A stretch of 64,000 bases of DNA, from contig CM056387.1 in assembly GCA_029718625.1 (NCBI GenBank), positions 37,135,139-37,199,138 of the forward strand, read 5' to 3'. Position numbers and translations under genes: made by a program. Below are positions 36,100 to 59,750 of this stretch, in pieces. A model generated the notes under the pieces. The model did not search any database. It was given only the letters and a program-made list of their open reading frames with translations, and was not told where the DNA came from. Each line of letters begins with the position of its first letter. Positions within the stretch are counted from its first letter, which is position 1. Source of the stretch: Synaphobranchus kaupii. Its lineage: Eukaryota; Chordata; Actinopteri; Anguilliformes; Synaphobranchidae.

Positions 36100-36357
36100 A
36101 ATTTTGCTTAAAATTGGTAAAAGCCTAAAACAACAACAGTTGTGAGAATGAGGTTTAATTTTTAAAAAGCGCATTAAACAGCAAATAACGGATAAAAGTT
36201 GTCAACTGTAAAAATAAAAAATACATTAAAAAATAAAAAAACCTAAAAGCCAGCAGTGCATAAAGCATCAGGCTGTCTCCCATTGATAGGCTCCACCCAT
36301 CGAACCCTGTCCAGCCATGCCCACTCACCTGGCTCAGAGCTGCTGCGGGCGGGAGCT
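36100..36357 (-). other. rap1a: Start of rap1a 3' UTR (end not determined)
   Basis: The sequence directly after the stop codon must begin the 3' UTR. The nearest poly(A)-signal variant on the minus strand is ATTAAA, at 36154-36159 on the plus axis. No canonical AATAAA is present in the first several hundred bases, and the next one (34363-34368) lies in a repeat-like region. The true 3' end is unknown, so the lower boundary given here is arbitrary. Confidence 0.3.
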
Positions 36358-47104
<10,747 letters not shown>

Positions 47105-47136
47105 GGTGGGTTCTGTTCACCAAACAGTGCAGCAGT
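47105..47136 (-). other. rap1a: rap1a 5' UTR segment of the ATG exon
   Basis: The 32 bases just upstream of the ATG are bounded on the far side by a pyrimidine-rich stretch ending TCTCGACAG, a convincing 3' splice site on the minus strand. The ATG exon therefore begins at 47136 and must be joined to at least one non-coding exon further upstream (higher coordinates). I could not locate that exon in the window. Confidence 0.7.
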
Positions 47137-48152
47137 CTGTCGAGAGAGGGAGGGAGGAAGACATGGTTAAAAGCAGACCTTCCATTTATTTCTGATTAAC
47201 AATCATCTGATTCACATTTATTATATGAGTGACATCGCCTTATGACTGGGTGAGACTCAAAACCACAGTGGTTGGGGAATATGACAGAAAGGGGCTAGAG
47301 GGTGAGAGAGCGGGGTCTTTAACAGGGCTATAAGTAACCGTATAGGTATGGTTTTAGGATATATTTTAATGGTCTTATGTTTCTCTTCTTAGGGCTTGTT
47401 ATGGATGTGTATGTATTCAGAATGGATTTGGGTTCTTTTGTTGGTTCTTTAACCCGCACTAGTTCTTTAGTGATCTTGTATTTTTACTCGCTGGTCTGGG
47501 AATGTTGTCAGCCAGGTGTGGTACTATTGCTCACATTAAATCAGATGAAGGCATTTATTTTTATATTGTATGTGACACTCTGGATAACAGTGTTCTCTAA
47601 ATTAATGTAATGTTTGAGATGAACTGTGGTTCAATCTGAGCAATTATAGCTGTATGCAACCCTTATGTTATCAAATGGAATCTTCTCTACACGTTGGTGC
47701 TGCTACTATGGGCTCCAATCACATGAGCTTCAGGTTTTCAGCTTCAATTGGCGAGGCTAGCCTACGCGCAACAAAACATTCAACTGTAGCTGCACGGCAC
47801 AGCTTAAAGAAGACTGCGGTTCATGTTCATGACCCACAATGAATGGATATAGAGCCCAGCAGATGCCTCGGCTTCAAATGCACACGAATGGAGACTCCAG
47901 CCAGACCAAAACGATAACCTCTTCAAAAACAAAGCAGAAGATCTGCAACACTGTACGGTCATACTTCTGTCTGCAGTATTCCAAGCAGCGTGCATTCCCT
48001 ATCCTCTTTAGGAAAATTCTTATGCAGTATTCCTGGAGTCTGCTCTTTTGAGTTAGTGGAAACAAGACAGGCAGGCAGGGATATGTACAAATGAATAATG
48101 CATAGATACTAATCCCTGGCTATAAGAAATCTTACTTGACTGAGGAATAAAC
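47137..48152. other. Upstream of the ATG exon, probably rap1a 5' intron
   Basis: No exon with recognisable sequence; an acceptor at 47137 shows that this is intronic if rap1a transcripts start further upstream. Unique sequence. Confidence 0.5.
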
Positions 48153-48346
48153 CAGAGGTGAAAAATCCAGGTTCAGAAAGTAAAAGTCCTCCCCAGTATT
48201 TTGTTTCAATCACCTGGATTTGTTAATTAGCACAATTCTTCAGCCAGGAGGTAGAACTAATTAGTGAAATCAGCTGGCTGAGTTCATGGGTGGAAGAAAC
48301 ACATGGCAGGACTTTTACTTTACGACCCCAGGATTTTACACCTCTG
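48153..48346. mobile_element. hAT-like miniature element, 194 bp
   Basis: Termini CAGAGGTGAAAAATCCAGG and (reverse complement of the right end) CAGAGGTGTAAAATCCTGG pair, with the pairing continuing into GTAAAAGTCC. The centre contains AGCTGGCTGAGTTC. Flanking 8-mers do not match. Confidence 0.8.
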
Positions 48347-49692
48347 CCATGTACACACGGACACACGGACACACACTATGGTGCCTGTACTTGCAGTATG
48401 AGAGACAGGGTAACCTGTCAGCTCAGACTTACGCTTGCTGAACATTTCTTTGACCGGCGAACCCCAGTGCTTACACAAGACCATGTAAGGCATTCTACAG
48501 CATGCTCATGCTAGGGGTAAAAGGATTGTCTTAGCTTTTCTTTTTGTTGTCACTTTTTCCATTTTACCAGAAAACTGTAGTGCGATCGCTTCAATTTTTC
48601 CCCTCACAAACTCTCACAGTTCAACAAGTGCCAGAGAATATTCCTTTTGAGGTGGTGAAGACAACAGGGAGATTAAAAGTTGGCTCCCTTTCTGATGAGG
48701 GTGCCTAAGCAGACTGCGGTGGCCACAGACGACATGGGAACGTCGCGGAACTGGCACGGGAACGTCGTGGGAACGTTTTGCAAAACAAGGCATGAACCTC
48801 CCCGCCCCTCCCCTCCCCTCCCCGAACCACACGCGACAGACTCGTTTCCTGAAAAGATACAGCAGCCCTGAGAATTATGAGCAAAGACAGCGCCCTTCTT
48901 CCTGAGGCTTGGGGCAGCAGTCCTCAGCCCTGCCAAGATGCTTTCTTAGAAATACAATTCCGGGGAGATAGGAGGGATCCACAGAAGTGCGGAATAAAAA
49001 AAAAAACTATTAAAAATGTCTGCTTGCCCCTCCTCGCTCAACAGACTAAGCCATATAAGGGCATCTATCTCCTCTCTCCCACAATACTCTCTGACCACCT
49101 GCCTTCGGCATTAGAAAACTGCACTTCTCTTAAATCCTCTGTCCCTTGTGTTAGTCAAACAAAGAGGGGAGAGAGAGAGAAAGAAAGAGTGCAAACACAA
49201 TTCCCTGGCAGCTATACACACGCACGGTCAGCCGCTCGTGCTCCAAGACACACACGCCAAGAGTCCCTTTAAATCGATGACATCACCACATTATTAGCTT
49301 CTTTTTTTTTCCCCCACCAAAAGAGTATTTTTTTTCTCCATGTAAGGTTTGAAACTGAACAAATGGGGAAAACAGCAGGAGTTTTGCAGATTTCAGAGTG
49401 GTTTTCACATCCTGGCTCTGAGATGCGGAAAAAGAGACGGAGATTACAGAAAGAGCTGAAAGACTTGCTTGGTAATTCCTCCTAATGAATATCAGAAAAC
49501 CGTTTGTCATCATAAATGTCTCCAAGTGGCGAAACATCATTGCATTCCCTGCAGTGCGCCATAAGTACCCAAGTTTTTTAATGTAGCCCATTTGCCTCAA
49601 ATGGCCTCAAACTACTCAATCCACACATAAAAATTGTACTTTACTAGGTGTGATAGTCAAACTATATGAAACTCAGATGTCTGGATAGGATA
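48347..49692. other. No gene seen; GC-rich patch at 48690-48850
   Basis: A CpG-containing patch (GAACGTCGCGGAACTGGCAC and a CCCCTCCCCTCCCC tract) lies at 48690-48850 and could be an upstream exon or regulatory segment. No donor can be assigned with confidence. Confidence 0.35.
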
Positions 49693-49696
49693 TTAA

Positions 49697-50216
49697 CCTT
49701 TCATGCATGGAGGCCACTACAGTGAACAGGCTTTTCAAAGTCTATTTTAACATAGTCAGAAACATTTGTGATCTCCAAAAAATATCAGAGCAGATTCCTT
49801 GCACCTTTGCCTAAATCTTGTTACATTTTATTGGCTTTTCTAGTTTTGATACAGTGAAGGTCAAAATGGCAGGTGGAGGTGGAAACATACAAACTCCCTC
49901 TGGTATAGCTGTGAAAACCTTCTATTCCTAGAGAACAGAGCATGTTAAAAAAATATATTCTTATTAGGGAAGATGCAAGGAGAAGAATTAGTTATATTTG
50001 TAACAAAAAATTACCGTGGTTCTTGTATTGTATACGAAAAACCTTCTGTCTACTGAAGTGGACATCATGCATTAAGAGTTGTAATCTGCATGTGTGGTCT
50101 ATGTTTTCAAGGGGCCATTTGGGGCACATTTCTGTGACCTCGGTGGGTGAAACGCATGCGGAGTTTGATGTGAATAAAATATTGCTCTGTTTTGTAATAA
50201 TTCATGCATGAAAGGG
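49697..50216. mobile_element. piggyBac-like non-autonomous element, 520 bp
   Basis: TTAA lies at both edges (49693-49696 and 50217-50220). Termini CCTTTCATGCATG and (reverse complement of the right end) CCCTTTCATGCATG are inverted. TTAA duplication with CCC-type ends is the hallmark of piggyBac. The interior has a short frame at 49942-50211 without recognised transposase motifs. Confidence 0.85.
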
Positions 50217-50220
50217 TTAA

Positions 50221-51055
50221 GAGCGGTAATGCTGCAGCACGCCTCAGGGCTTACTCCTCCCACAGGGGTCACAGGTCATGCAGGGCGCACTCGGGCTACA
50301 TGGCCCTGTAGGTGAGCTGACAGCCAGGTGCCGGGAATTTGACCATCACAGAGCCACAAATAGCTTAATCTCATTACCTCTCACCAGCGTCAACATGACA
50401 GAGCCTCAGCCTCCCCCTCCCCCAGCAGCGGGGCCCAGAACACAGCCCCGCCCGTTAATGACCGGCCCTTACCATCCATCGGCAGTGACGAGAGAATCAA
50501 GGTCTCGTGAAGCACGTAAGGGGTGAAGCTGTGAACAAAACTGCACAGGGATAATGCAGAAGCATTCACTGCTCTGTGATTCACTGCAAGTCCTCTTAAA
50601 ACAGAGAGAACAGATATTGCTGTCGATTTGCAGTCTCACTAAACGACCTTATCACCCAATGTCTCAGATCACACTGGTCCTAGAAATGCTGTGAAACTAC
50701 AGTCCTTCCACTAATCAAAACAGCCTCAGTGTGTGAATGCGCCAGTTTCACCTGTGCTGTGTGTAGATTCATTAAATCAAGCCTCCGTTTGCTCACCCTT
50801 CCCTTTGAAGTGGCTCAGCTTGACTAAGCCCAGCGCATCTGTATTTCTGCATTACGCAAGCGCCTGTTTGTGCCGTATTCAAAGGGAGACAATGGCCACT
50901 CCGTCCCATCCACCCCCCTGGACACGCACAGGCCATTTGCAATGCTAACAAGGCTGAGCGAGGCGGTGCGGCTCGTACGACCTCGCCGGAGAGACAGGCG
51001 GCTGAATGGCGTGTCAGAGGACTACGCATCCCTTCCGGCGTGACCTAGAACTGCT
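50221..51055. other. No gene seen
   Basis: Moderately GC-rich unique sequence. A CpG-containing stretch lies at 50960-51045 next to the minisatellite. Confidence 0.45.
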
Positions 51056-52028
51056 CACCTGAGAGACCGCAGAGACGCACTCACCAGAGAGACCACACAG
51101 AGACACACTCACCAGAGAGACCACACAGAGACGCACTCACCAGAGAGACCACACAGAGACACACTCACCAGAGAGACCACACAGAGACACACTCACCAGA
51201 GAGACCACACAGAGACACACTCACCAGAGAGACCACACAGAGACGCACTCACCAGAGAGACCGCAGAGACACACTCACCAGAGAGACCACACAGAGACGC
51301 ACTCACCAGAGACCGCAGAGACACACTCACCAGAGAGACCACACAGAGACGCACTCACCAGAGACCACACAGAGACGCACTCACCAGAGAGACCACACAG
51401 ACGCACTCACCAGAGAGACCACACAGAGACGCACTCACCAGAGAGACCACACAGACGCACTCACCAGAGAGACCGCAGAGGCGCACTCACCAGAGAGACC
51501 ACACAGAGACGCACTCACCAGAGAGACCACACAGAAACGCACTCACCAGAGGGACCGCAGAGACACACTCACCAGAGAGACCACACAGACGCACTCACCA
51601 GAGAGACCGCAGAGACGCACTCACCAGAGAGACCACACAGAGACGCACTCACCAGAGAGACCGCAGACGCACTCACCAGAGAGACCGCAGAGACGCACTC
51701 ACCAGAGAGACCGCAGAGACGCACTCACCAGAGAGACCACACAGAGAAGAACTCACCAGAGAGACCACAAAAAAGACACTCACCAGAGAGACCGCAGAGA
51801 CGCACTCACCAGAGAGACCACACAGAGAAGAACTCACCAGAGAGACCACAAAAAAGACACTCACCAGAGAGACCGCAGAGACGCACTCACCAGAGAGACC
51901 GCACCAAAACACTCACCACAGAGACCACACAGAAACACTGACCAGAGACCACACAGAGAAGCACTCACCAGAGACCACAAAAAAGACACTCACCAGTAAC
52001 TGCAGAGAAGCACTCACCAGAAAGACAC
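51056..52028. repeat. 28-bp minisatellite, about 36 copies
   Basis: The unit GAGAGACCACACAGAGACGC plus ACTCACCA (28 bp) alternates with a 26-bp variant that has CCGCAGAGAC, plus a few variants with AAAAAAGACACT or AGAAGAACT. On the minus strand each unit presents CTGGTGAGTG. Copies become degenerate toward 52 kb. Confidence 0.97.
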
Positions 52029-54841
52029 TTACTGGCACATATGATTACATAGCTACATGTCACAAAACAGGTGTGCCACTCTTCAAGGATAATATACATT
52101 TACTTTACAATTAAGAAAACATGATGTTCCACTCATCATCAGCCTGTTCTATGTCAGACCAAAGGTCAAGGTTTGATGATTGATTAATGTAAGAGGAAAT
52201 GATGAAACAGGAAGCACAGCACACAAAACACAGCCAGCAGTGAGTGCACTCCTGCAGTAAACTGGCCGCATCAAAATCTAGCCCATGACGGCCAGACCCG
52301 TTTGGCCAACCGCGTCCACACGCCACTTTGATGTGAGCTGCTACGATAAGGCAAGGTCTGACTGAGCCAGCTTGTGAAGAGTAACTGACCTGACAATGTG
52401 TAGCTCCTGGTGAGCAGCTGATAGCTACAGAAAGCCTCCTAATGTTCCCAAATCACTCACAAGGGGAACCAACGGCCTTCAAAAGCCCGCAAATCACACA
52501 GAACTGAAACAGTCGGACTTCCAAGGTTTCCAAACGACACAAAAGTGGAACAGAGGACATCTACAGTGCTGGAGCACCACCTGCCACGTGACCCTCAAAC
52601 CTCGTTCTGCGTCCCAGTTTCAAGAACGGCCATTTTCTCTATTAAAGTGCATTCATTTATTGAGAACTTGGTCGTATTACAGCAGCAACCTGGCGGCGAG
52701 GGACATGAAATGAGTGACAGCGGTGGCGATGAACCGCAGTGCACAAGTTCCACCAAAGCAAGGAAACCAGCTCAGCTGCTCGACTTACCAAACAAAATAT
52801 CAAACCTTAAAAACCAGACATCCTAAAACACAACAAGGCTAAATAGTCCTCCCAGCAGCATGTTGCCTCGTCAGTTTATTGGAACTTGAATCAAACAATA
52901 AGTAAAATGTGGAAGTAAAAACTAAAAGAGGAAATAATTATGATTTAAGGTGTTTGATGGTAAACCGATGCAGTGCTGGCATTTTCCTTTGCCGAGTACA
53001 TCAGAATTGTACTGCAATAGACACGACTTACCAGCACTACTACCTTTCTGAATATACGCATGAAAAAATCTCAAAAGCAGACACGTACTCAGCAGTCGAA
53101 TGAGTGTGGTCATGAATGCAGTGATCACCATTTTCTACTGAAATGCATAGTTGTGCTTATGGTGCATGGTCATAGTGAGCTGGTTTTCTGGTGGGCCAAA
53201 TCCTTTTCAATGGAACCGCTTTGCCCATTTTGTAAAAGTATCACCGCAGCTTTTTTGGAAGATATGGGATGTAGCATCTCTTTGATTAGTCCACAATTCT
53301 GTAGTTTCACTCTTGTAAACTTTCAAAACCGTTAAACCCACAAAGTTTCACTCTCAGTGGAGAGCTTGTATAACCTTTAAGAGGTTCAACTTCGAAAATG
53401 GAACCTGCCAGATTAAAACAAACGCAACAGACAATACCAGTTTTATTCAAATAAAATATTCCTATGAATCATGCGTTCTGTTGCTATGGTGCTGCGACAC
53501 AAAGCAGCGCTGTTAATAGCATAGCGGGACAGACACTGTTGTCATTGTCAGAAGACCAGGTTCAAAAAAGCTTGCAAAACCGTGGCCCAAGCAGCTTCTA
53601 GACCTGGGAGAGCAAGATGTAAAATAAGCTGGGCCTACCGTAAAAAGAAGAACAAGAAAACACAAGGGGCTTTCATTATAGGAGCCTGGACCTCAAGGTG
53701 TTCACTGTGGTATAACAATAAAAACTCAGCTATGACTAAATCTGCCCAATAGAACCAGAGTCCTCAAATAGGATTTTTCACTACCCCTGTTGAGTCACAG
53801 AACCCTTGTCGCTGCAATGATATACAGGTGAGGGTGCATCAGCATACGCACATGCGGAGATGAGACAGAATTAAAATTTTGCTTCATGTTCAGTTTATTG
53901 TTCCAAGCGGCTTACTGTGCCCACAAATTCTTCCGTTCTAGATAAGGCAAGGTCAGAGGTGAAAAGGTCAATAGGAGAGGGATGAAGGTCACGCAAACGA
54001 CGCATTCACACTGAAGCAGAATGCAAAGATGGAGGATGAAAAACTGAAAATGACCCAAGAAGAATTCAACCCAAACTGTGTAAAATATTGCAGGCCTCCA
54101 AAACTGACTGCTGTCAACTCTGGTGTAGTCCACATTTTTAGTACATTTTGAACAATTTTAACATTCAAAATGTCATTTTTGCTGGGGTGTCCAGTCTCAC
54201 CTTTTCCCTCCAGCTAAATCTGAATTCAGAACGCAAACTTCCAATAGCAACAGATTCTAAACTAGTCTTACACAAGAGGGAATTTAGAAGCAGAAAAAAA
54301 ACCCGAAAACATTCCAATGAACCCGTTCATACCTGCTCCCCCTATTTTTTCTTTTCCCTGGAGCGACCAATCATTATTGATCAGCCTCCGGTTCCCACGA
54401 TCCTGTGCCCGATACAGAAGCTTCCAGATCTCTCCCACCTGCCGGGGGCTGCTTATGATTTACGCCATACACCAGCCACACAAACGCTTCCCTTGCCATG
54501 GGCATGTCATTTTCAAGCCTGGCTTCATCCTGTGTGTGGCTTTTTTTATTTTAATTTCTCACGCACCCCTGCTTGTCATCCCTGCCCCACGGTGGTCCTA
54601 TCTCTGCCATGCAGGTTCAGGTGAGCTCCAGACACCTCAACAGTGCATGCAAACATATGCTGTCTACACAGCTGGAGAGAATACATGCACTGAAAACAGG
54701 GAGCGTTGTAGCGCCATTTTTTTTGTAAATAATTATTTTTTTATTTTTTTACTTCCTCTGATAATGTGAAATAATCCTGTTAGAAAGAACACTGGGGGAA
54801 AAAATGTAAAAGGGGGGGTTCATGCATCATCATCACCACCA
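52029..54841. other. No gene seen
   Basis: Unique sequence. Short frames have no recognisable domain. Confidence 0.5.
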
Positions 54842-54880
54842 CTATTATTATTATTATTTATTATTTATTATTTATTATTA
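54842..54880. repeat. (ATT)n microsatellite
   Basis: ATT and ATTT units over about 39 bases. Confidence 0.9.
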
Positions 54881-56209
54881 AGTAAATGATGTACTACAAG
54901 CTGTGGTTGCAGGTAATGCAATAGAATGCAACAGAAGAGCAACCATGCTATACCAAGCCAGCTCGCCTTGGCTCCAGGTCACACTACCCTCGGCAGCACT
55001 CTACAGCGGATCAGGGACTGGTAATTCTGCCCTACAGTAAACCGGCAGAGCTCCACGCAATCATTTGAGTGAGTGAATGTGTACCCCATATCTACCCTGC
55101 AGACATGGGGCAGTCCTGACAGTCTCAAGTTCTCAGAATAAGTACAAAGGTACTTCCATTAAAGCCCAATACTGGACTTGTGTGCCAAAACTGAAGCAGC
55201 ACCCAGATAATGTTGCCACCAATTCATTCGCCACACAGACCTGACCTGACACCCCCATAGGGGTTGAAACTAACGAACAAGAAAAAGATAATGTCCAATG
55301 CAATGAGACTGGCATTGGCAATAAGGGAAATCAAAATGGACCTGCATTTATTTATACCACGGTTCCATGCACTTATCCACTAAATCCATGCATTTATGAA
55401 TTTTCCCAGGCATGGTTTTGACTTTGATTAATAGCGCTGCAGAGGCGGGAAACGCTAGACCTGTCAGGGAAATGGGCACTAATAACGGGGTGAACACTGC
55501 CTGACTGACAGACCTCAGGTCCAAACCCCGCATTGGTAAGTGCACAGAGCACACGGCTCCAGAAACTGTAAGGAAAGGTCACTCATTACACAGCAGCACA
55601 AAGTTCCCCGATCAAGTGTATTTTTTTTTCAATTAGAACGTTACACCAACACAAAGAAGAAGATTCTACAGCACAACATTTAACATCAATAACAAACTGC
55701 CCCGCAGCCACAGTGGTAGTCGTTAAAACATCTTCACTCAGGAGCTGAAGTTTTGTAAAAGCCACATGTCGGGAGCATGAAAGACAAAGTCTTGCACGGC
55801 AAAGCAATTCATACAAGAACCGGAATCTTTCCTTCAGAGAGCCATGTCATATGTGGAATGGAGGAGAAAAGAACATACTTTTCTACAGAATCTGAGCATC
55901 AGCGACTTCCCGTACAAAAAAATAAATAAAAGTTAATGAAGTCTGGAAGCCTAACACCTGGCCAAGATTTAACACACTGGCGAAATGCTTTCTGAAGGCA
56001 GCTGTGAAGGGCCCCACCCTGCCTGGCCCCTGAACAGTTCAGCGGGCCCCTCAAAGACACTGCGCTGTAGGTGGAGGGACAGTTACTACGGCCAGCTGGA
56101 TGGACCACGACTCAGGACCTGACCAAATCTGGGTCAAATACTAAATCTGAAAAATTTTAACCCTTCAGACACCACTGACATTCCTGCAGATTATAGACTA
56201 TTAAAGAAT
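54881..56209. other. No gene seen
   Basis: Unique sequence; no repeats or exons recognised. Confidence 0.5.
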
Positions 56210-56285
56210 ATATACAATGCTCTCCATAATGTTTGGGACAAAGACATTTTGTCTTAATTTTGCTGTGTAAACAGTGAAATCTGTT
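56210..56285 (+). mobile_element. Tc1-like terminal remnant
   Basis: ATGCTCTCCATAATGTTTGG followed by GACAAAGACATTTTG resembles, from memory, a common fish Tc1-type end. No partner terminus is nearby. Confidence 0.4.
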
Positions 56286-59106
56286 CAACTATTCCGGGTA
56301 TGATTCTTCTCCATTGTTTCGATGTGGTTTGTTGCTTTGCATGCCGTACGCAGCCAAGAATACTGGTGGGAGGTGAAAACTATCGTTCTCCAAACATTGT
56401 ACATAAATTAACCTTTTTTGTGACTGTGAAAGAGAAATAATTTTCTCACATCGCACATACATGATGAGCATAACTCTAGACATTATCATCTTTTTAAACG
56501 AGCGCGCTGTTGGTCGGAGGAATTAACATGCCCCGAACGTGGCTCTGCAGCCCACTGGAAATTTCCATCTACCTACAGCAGAATTCTCACAAAGGCTAAT
56601 GGCGGCTCCAACAAGGAAGTACTGTTTCCACCATTCTGCGCTTCACACTGCGGCACCGGTGCCCCTCCAAGCGTCCACTCCAGAGATAAAAACGTACACG
56701 CCGTTTGCGTTCTACGTCACACAGTAAAAATTGTGAGGAAACAAAAAAAGAGGGCGGCGGTGGGGTGAGAAAAGATTACATTGCTGAATACCAATAACAG
56801 GTTTGTGCATTTTACCAGAAATTAATCAAACCCAGCTCTGATAGTCTGTCTCTTAGTATCCATAAAAAAAACAGGATTTTTTCCTCTTGGTAATGCTTAT
56901 TAAAGGACTTAGGCCATCACCTTTTCAACTTCCTGTTTTTTAATCAAATTCATATGTAGGTAATAGGTATTTTTGGAGGGAAAGAAAATCCAGATTCTAA
57001 AGAAGCCATGTTCCACCTCAGAAGCTGATGGCCAAATTGAAATCAAGATGCTTTTGAAGGTGACGTGCGCCACAGTATTTGGGGACCGTTGTAGCCTGAG
57101 ATAATGGTCTTCTGTCTCAAGTATGATGGAGCGCAGTTGCTAATTTTTGACCCCTGTACTCAGTCATAACCCACCAGTTATAACACAAAGGGAAGCTTGT
57201 ATCCCACCATTAACTACAAACCAGCTCAACTACTCCTGTGCAGGCACTGCATGACGGATACAGAACAAATTACATGATTTTCAAATGTGCAATTCGAAAA
57301 AAACTTAATTACCATTAAACAAGTACGTAACTGCATTCTGAAAAGCAGGCATTTAAAATAATTTCAAACTGGTTTTCAGATAAAAATTAAATAACCAGAA
57401 CAAAGAATGAAAAGCATGTACAGGTAACTGCATAAAACAAATAGTGGTAATTGCAAATAATAAAACAGCAATACAACCTTTTGTTTGCCCATACAAAAAA
57501 AACTTCTAAGCCTTACCGATTCGTATCCCAATTGGCCACAATTCCACGTTTTGTGTATCATTTAATATTCTGTTCCACTGTGTGGAAAGCGTCCGTTATC
57601 TTCCCGGGACAATCGGAGGCTGGAGTCTCGCGCAAAGCCCTCACCTGACTCAGCAGTGCACTATGACAGGCAGGCCCAGCACCCGCCGCTATCTCCCCGG
57701 CACAGCACAGCCAACCAACCGCCAACAGGAAGGAGCCTGTCCAAACCTGTCCTTCACAGCGCAGCGTCCGCTGAGGGGCATCTCGACATCTGTCACAGCT
57801 TCTTACTGTGCAGTTCCCCCACCCTCTCCCCCCAAAAACTACACACAAAACCAGTGTGTTCTGGTTTTGGACATTCATTTGGACAATTAAGAGTCACTAG
57901 AACACTTATGCTGACGGCTTAAGTGTATTCATGTGCCCGCCTTCACCGTGTTTATGGAAAATGTAATTATCGTCCAGCTATTAAAAGGAGACACTTAGGC
58001 TGAAGGGGAAAAAAAGTTTAAAAGTTTCAGTGAGTCGTGCGTGGCAAAGCAGAGAGGGTTCCACGCAGAGCTGTTCTCAGCCTAGGTCTGATCTGTTTTT
58101 TTCCTGCACTAGGCGTGACTCCGTGAGGGGGTTCGAGTGTTCCCGAATTCCTGGTGGATGGCATCATCGGCGCCCAGTTGGAGTCGGTGGCCTGTGAGCT
58201 AATCTTCAGCCCCGGCTGTTCTGCTGAGGGCCAACCAGGTCAGGCTGGGGCATCGTGGCCAGGCACCCATGCACAGCCGAGTTCCTTTCCTGCTATTCAT
58301 AAGCCCCCATGAACACCAGGGGCCCTCCAAACTCCGGCCTAAACAGGACACCCACTCCGTTCTGCTGCTGCTGCTGCAGCGGCCACATCCTTGTACCCGG
58401 TATACCAGGTCAGGACCTCGCAAGGCGCTGCAGAGGGACAGTGGCACAAAGAAAGGCAAAGTGAGCAGCAGCTTGGCACGCACAGGGCTGAGATGCTGGC
58501 AGCCAGGATGACTGGGCCAGTGGGGTATGGGTGGGGGTTGCGGATCCCAGCTCAAAGCCTAAGTGTTCCAACTGTACAGGTGGCAGAAGGCCTTGATACT
58601 TCGGCTACTTTAGCACATCCCCTCGCTGACACCAATGCAGCAGGAGTTTAAGGTTTTCAGCTTACCTCAGGGGTCCTAGGTTCCAGCCATTCTGGACAGA
58701 AGTGTGCAGTTATGTAAATCAATTAAAAAAATAGACGTCAAATTAAATACAAGACCTCTTGCCATGGTTCCTGAGCTTGAAGGCATTTTCCTCCCTCTTT
58801 TCTATCTCTTAGCCTCGAAGGAAGCCAGGGCTGCATTCGGATGCAAGTTCTATGCTTTCTTCCTGATGATTCCTTCCCTTGCTTCAAGGGAATCCCGAAA
58901 AGGCCAGGATGAAATATGACAGCCACAGCAGGTGGCATTTGATTCCAATTTATGAAAGTGGAGGGAACAATTAGATTCCGTTGATCCATTGTTTTAAATC
59001 CTACCCACCAAGGGCATAAAACGCAAGCGTCCACACAATCACACAATGCAATGCTCGACACGTGAGGACAGGATGACATGTGGGGGTGCATATATGTATA
59101 TGTACT
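56286..59106. other. No gene seen; GC-rich patches at 57.6-57.75 and 58.3-58.5 kb
   Basis: The patches have CpG and mixed composition and could hide a non-coding first exon of rap1a, but no donor stands out. Other frames look like chance. Confidence 0.4.
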
Positions 59107-59455
59107 CGGCTGCCAGATATGCAGTAGATATGGATGGATCACTAAGGGTCGTTTCTCCTGACTAATTTTCCTATTGAACTCTATGGAAAAATAAGTCGAG
59201 AGAAACAACCCTTCAAGTGATCCATTCACATCTACTTCATATCTGGAAGCAGAGATGGTTTGAGGCTCGTTTGACACCTCAGACTCCTGATGACTTACAG
59301 CCATTTAGCCAACCATGGGTTCCATACTATTCCTGTGTAATGTACAGCTTTATCTAGTCCCACCTATTCCCATAGAGATCCATTCAAATGCAGAGATTAT
59401 AGTATCGCTTGTAAGAGTACCTGAAAATAAGGTATCAAGAGTCTTTTGATATCCT
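59107..59455. mobile_element. Fold-back repeat family, copy E
   Basis: GCTGCCAGATATGCAGTAGA opens a short left arm. The inverted arm runs 59165-59455 with the family landmarks (GATGACTTACAGCCATTTAG, CCCATAGAGATCCATTCAAA) and ends at AGAGTCTTTTGATAT. It is joined directly to a different Tc1-type tail. Confidence 0.75.
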
Positions 59456-59469
59456 TTTATAACCAATCA

Positions 59470-59750
59470 TGACAGCATCACTTGTTTACCTGTGGAATGT
59501 TCCAAACAGGTGTTTCTTTAACTTCTCATTTTATTTTTTTTGCCCGTCCCAACTTTTTTGGAACGTGTTGCATGCATCAAATTTGGAATTAGCGTATATT
59601 TACAAAAATCAATAAAGCTGATAAGGTAAAACATTAAATATCTTTGTACGGTTTTCAATTAAATATATATAAAAGAGAATTTACAAATCACTGCTTTTTG
59701 CTTTTATGTGCATTTTACATACTTTTTTTTTTGGAATTGGGGTTTGCATA
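59470..59750 (+). mobile_element. 3' region of a Tc1/mariner-type fish transposon
   Basis: CCCAACTTTTTTGGAACGTG, TTGCATGCATCAAATTTGGA, AATAAAGCTGATAAGG, TTCAATTAAATATA and the end GGAATTGGGGTTTG occur in the order known for a widespread fish element. The transposase coding part is absent. Confidence 0.6.

Noticed and set aside
51673..51912. Repetitive protein frame on the minus strand (SGECVSAVSLVS repeats)
   Set aside because: It is only the translation of the 28-bp minisatellite; no start, signal or splice context supports a protein.
51056..52028. CRISPR-like array
   Set aside because: Tandem units have no unique spacers, and the host is a vertebrate.
53060..53335. Cys/His-containing frame suggestive of a zinc finger (HECSDHH, CPFCKS)
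   Set aside because: Spacing does not fit a known finger class and there is no splice or homolog support.
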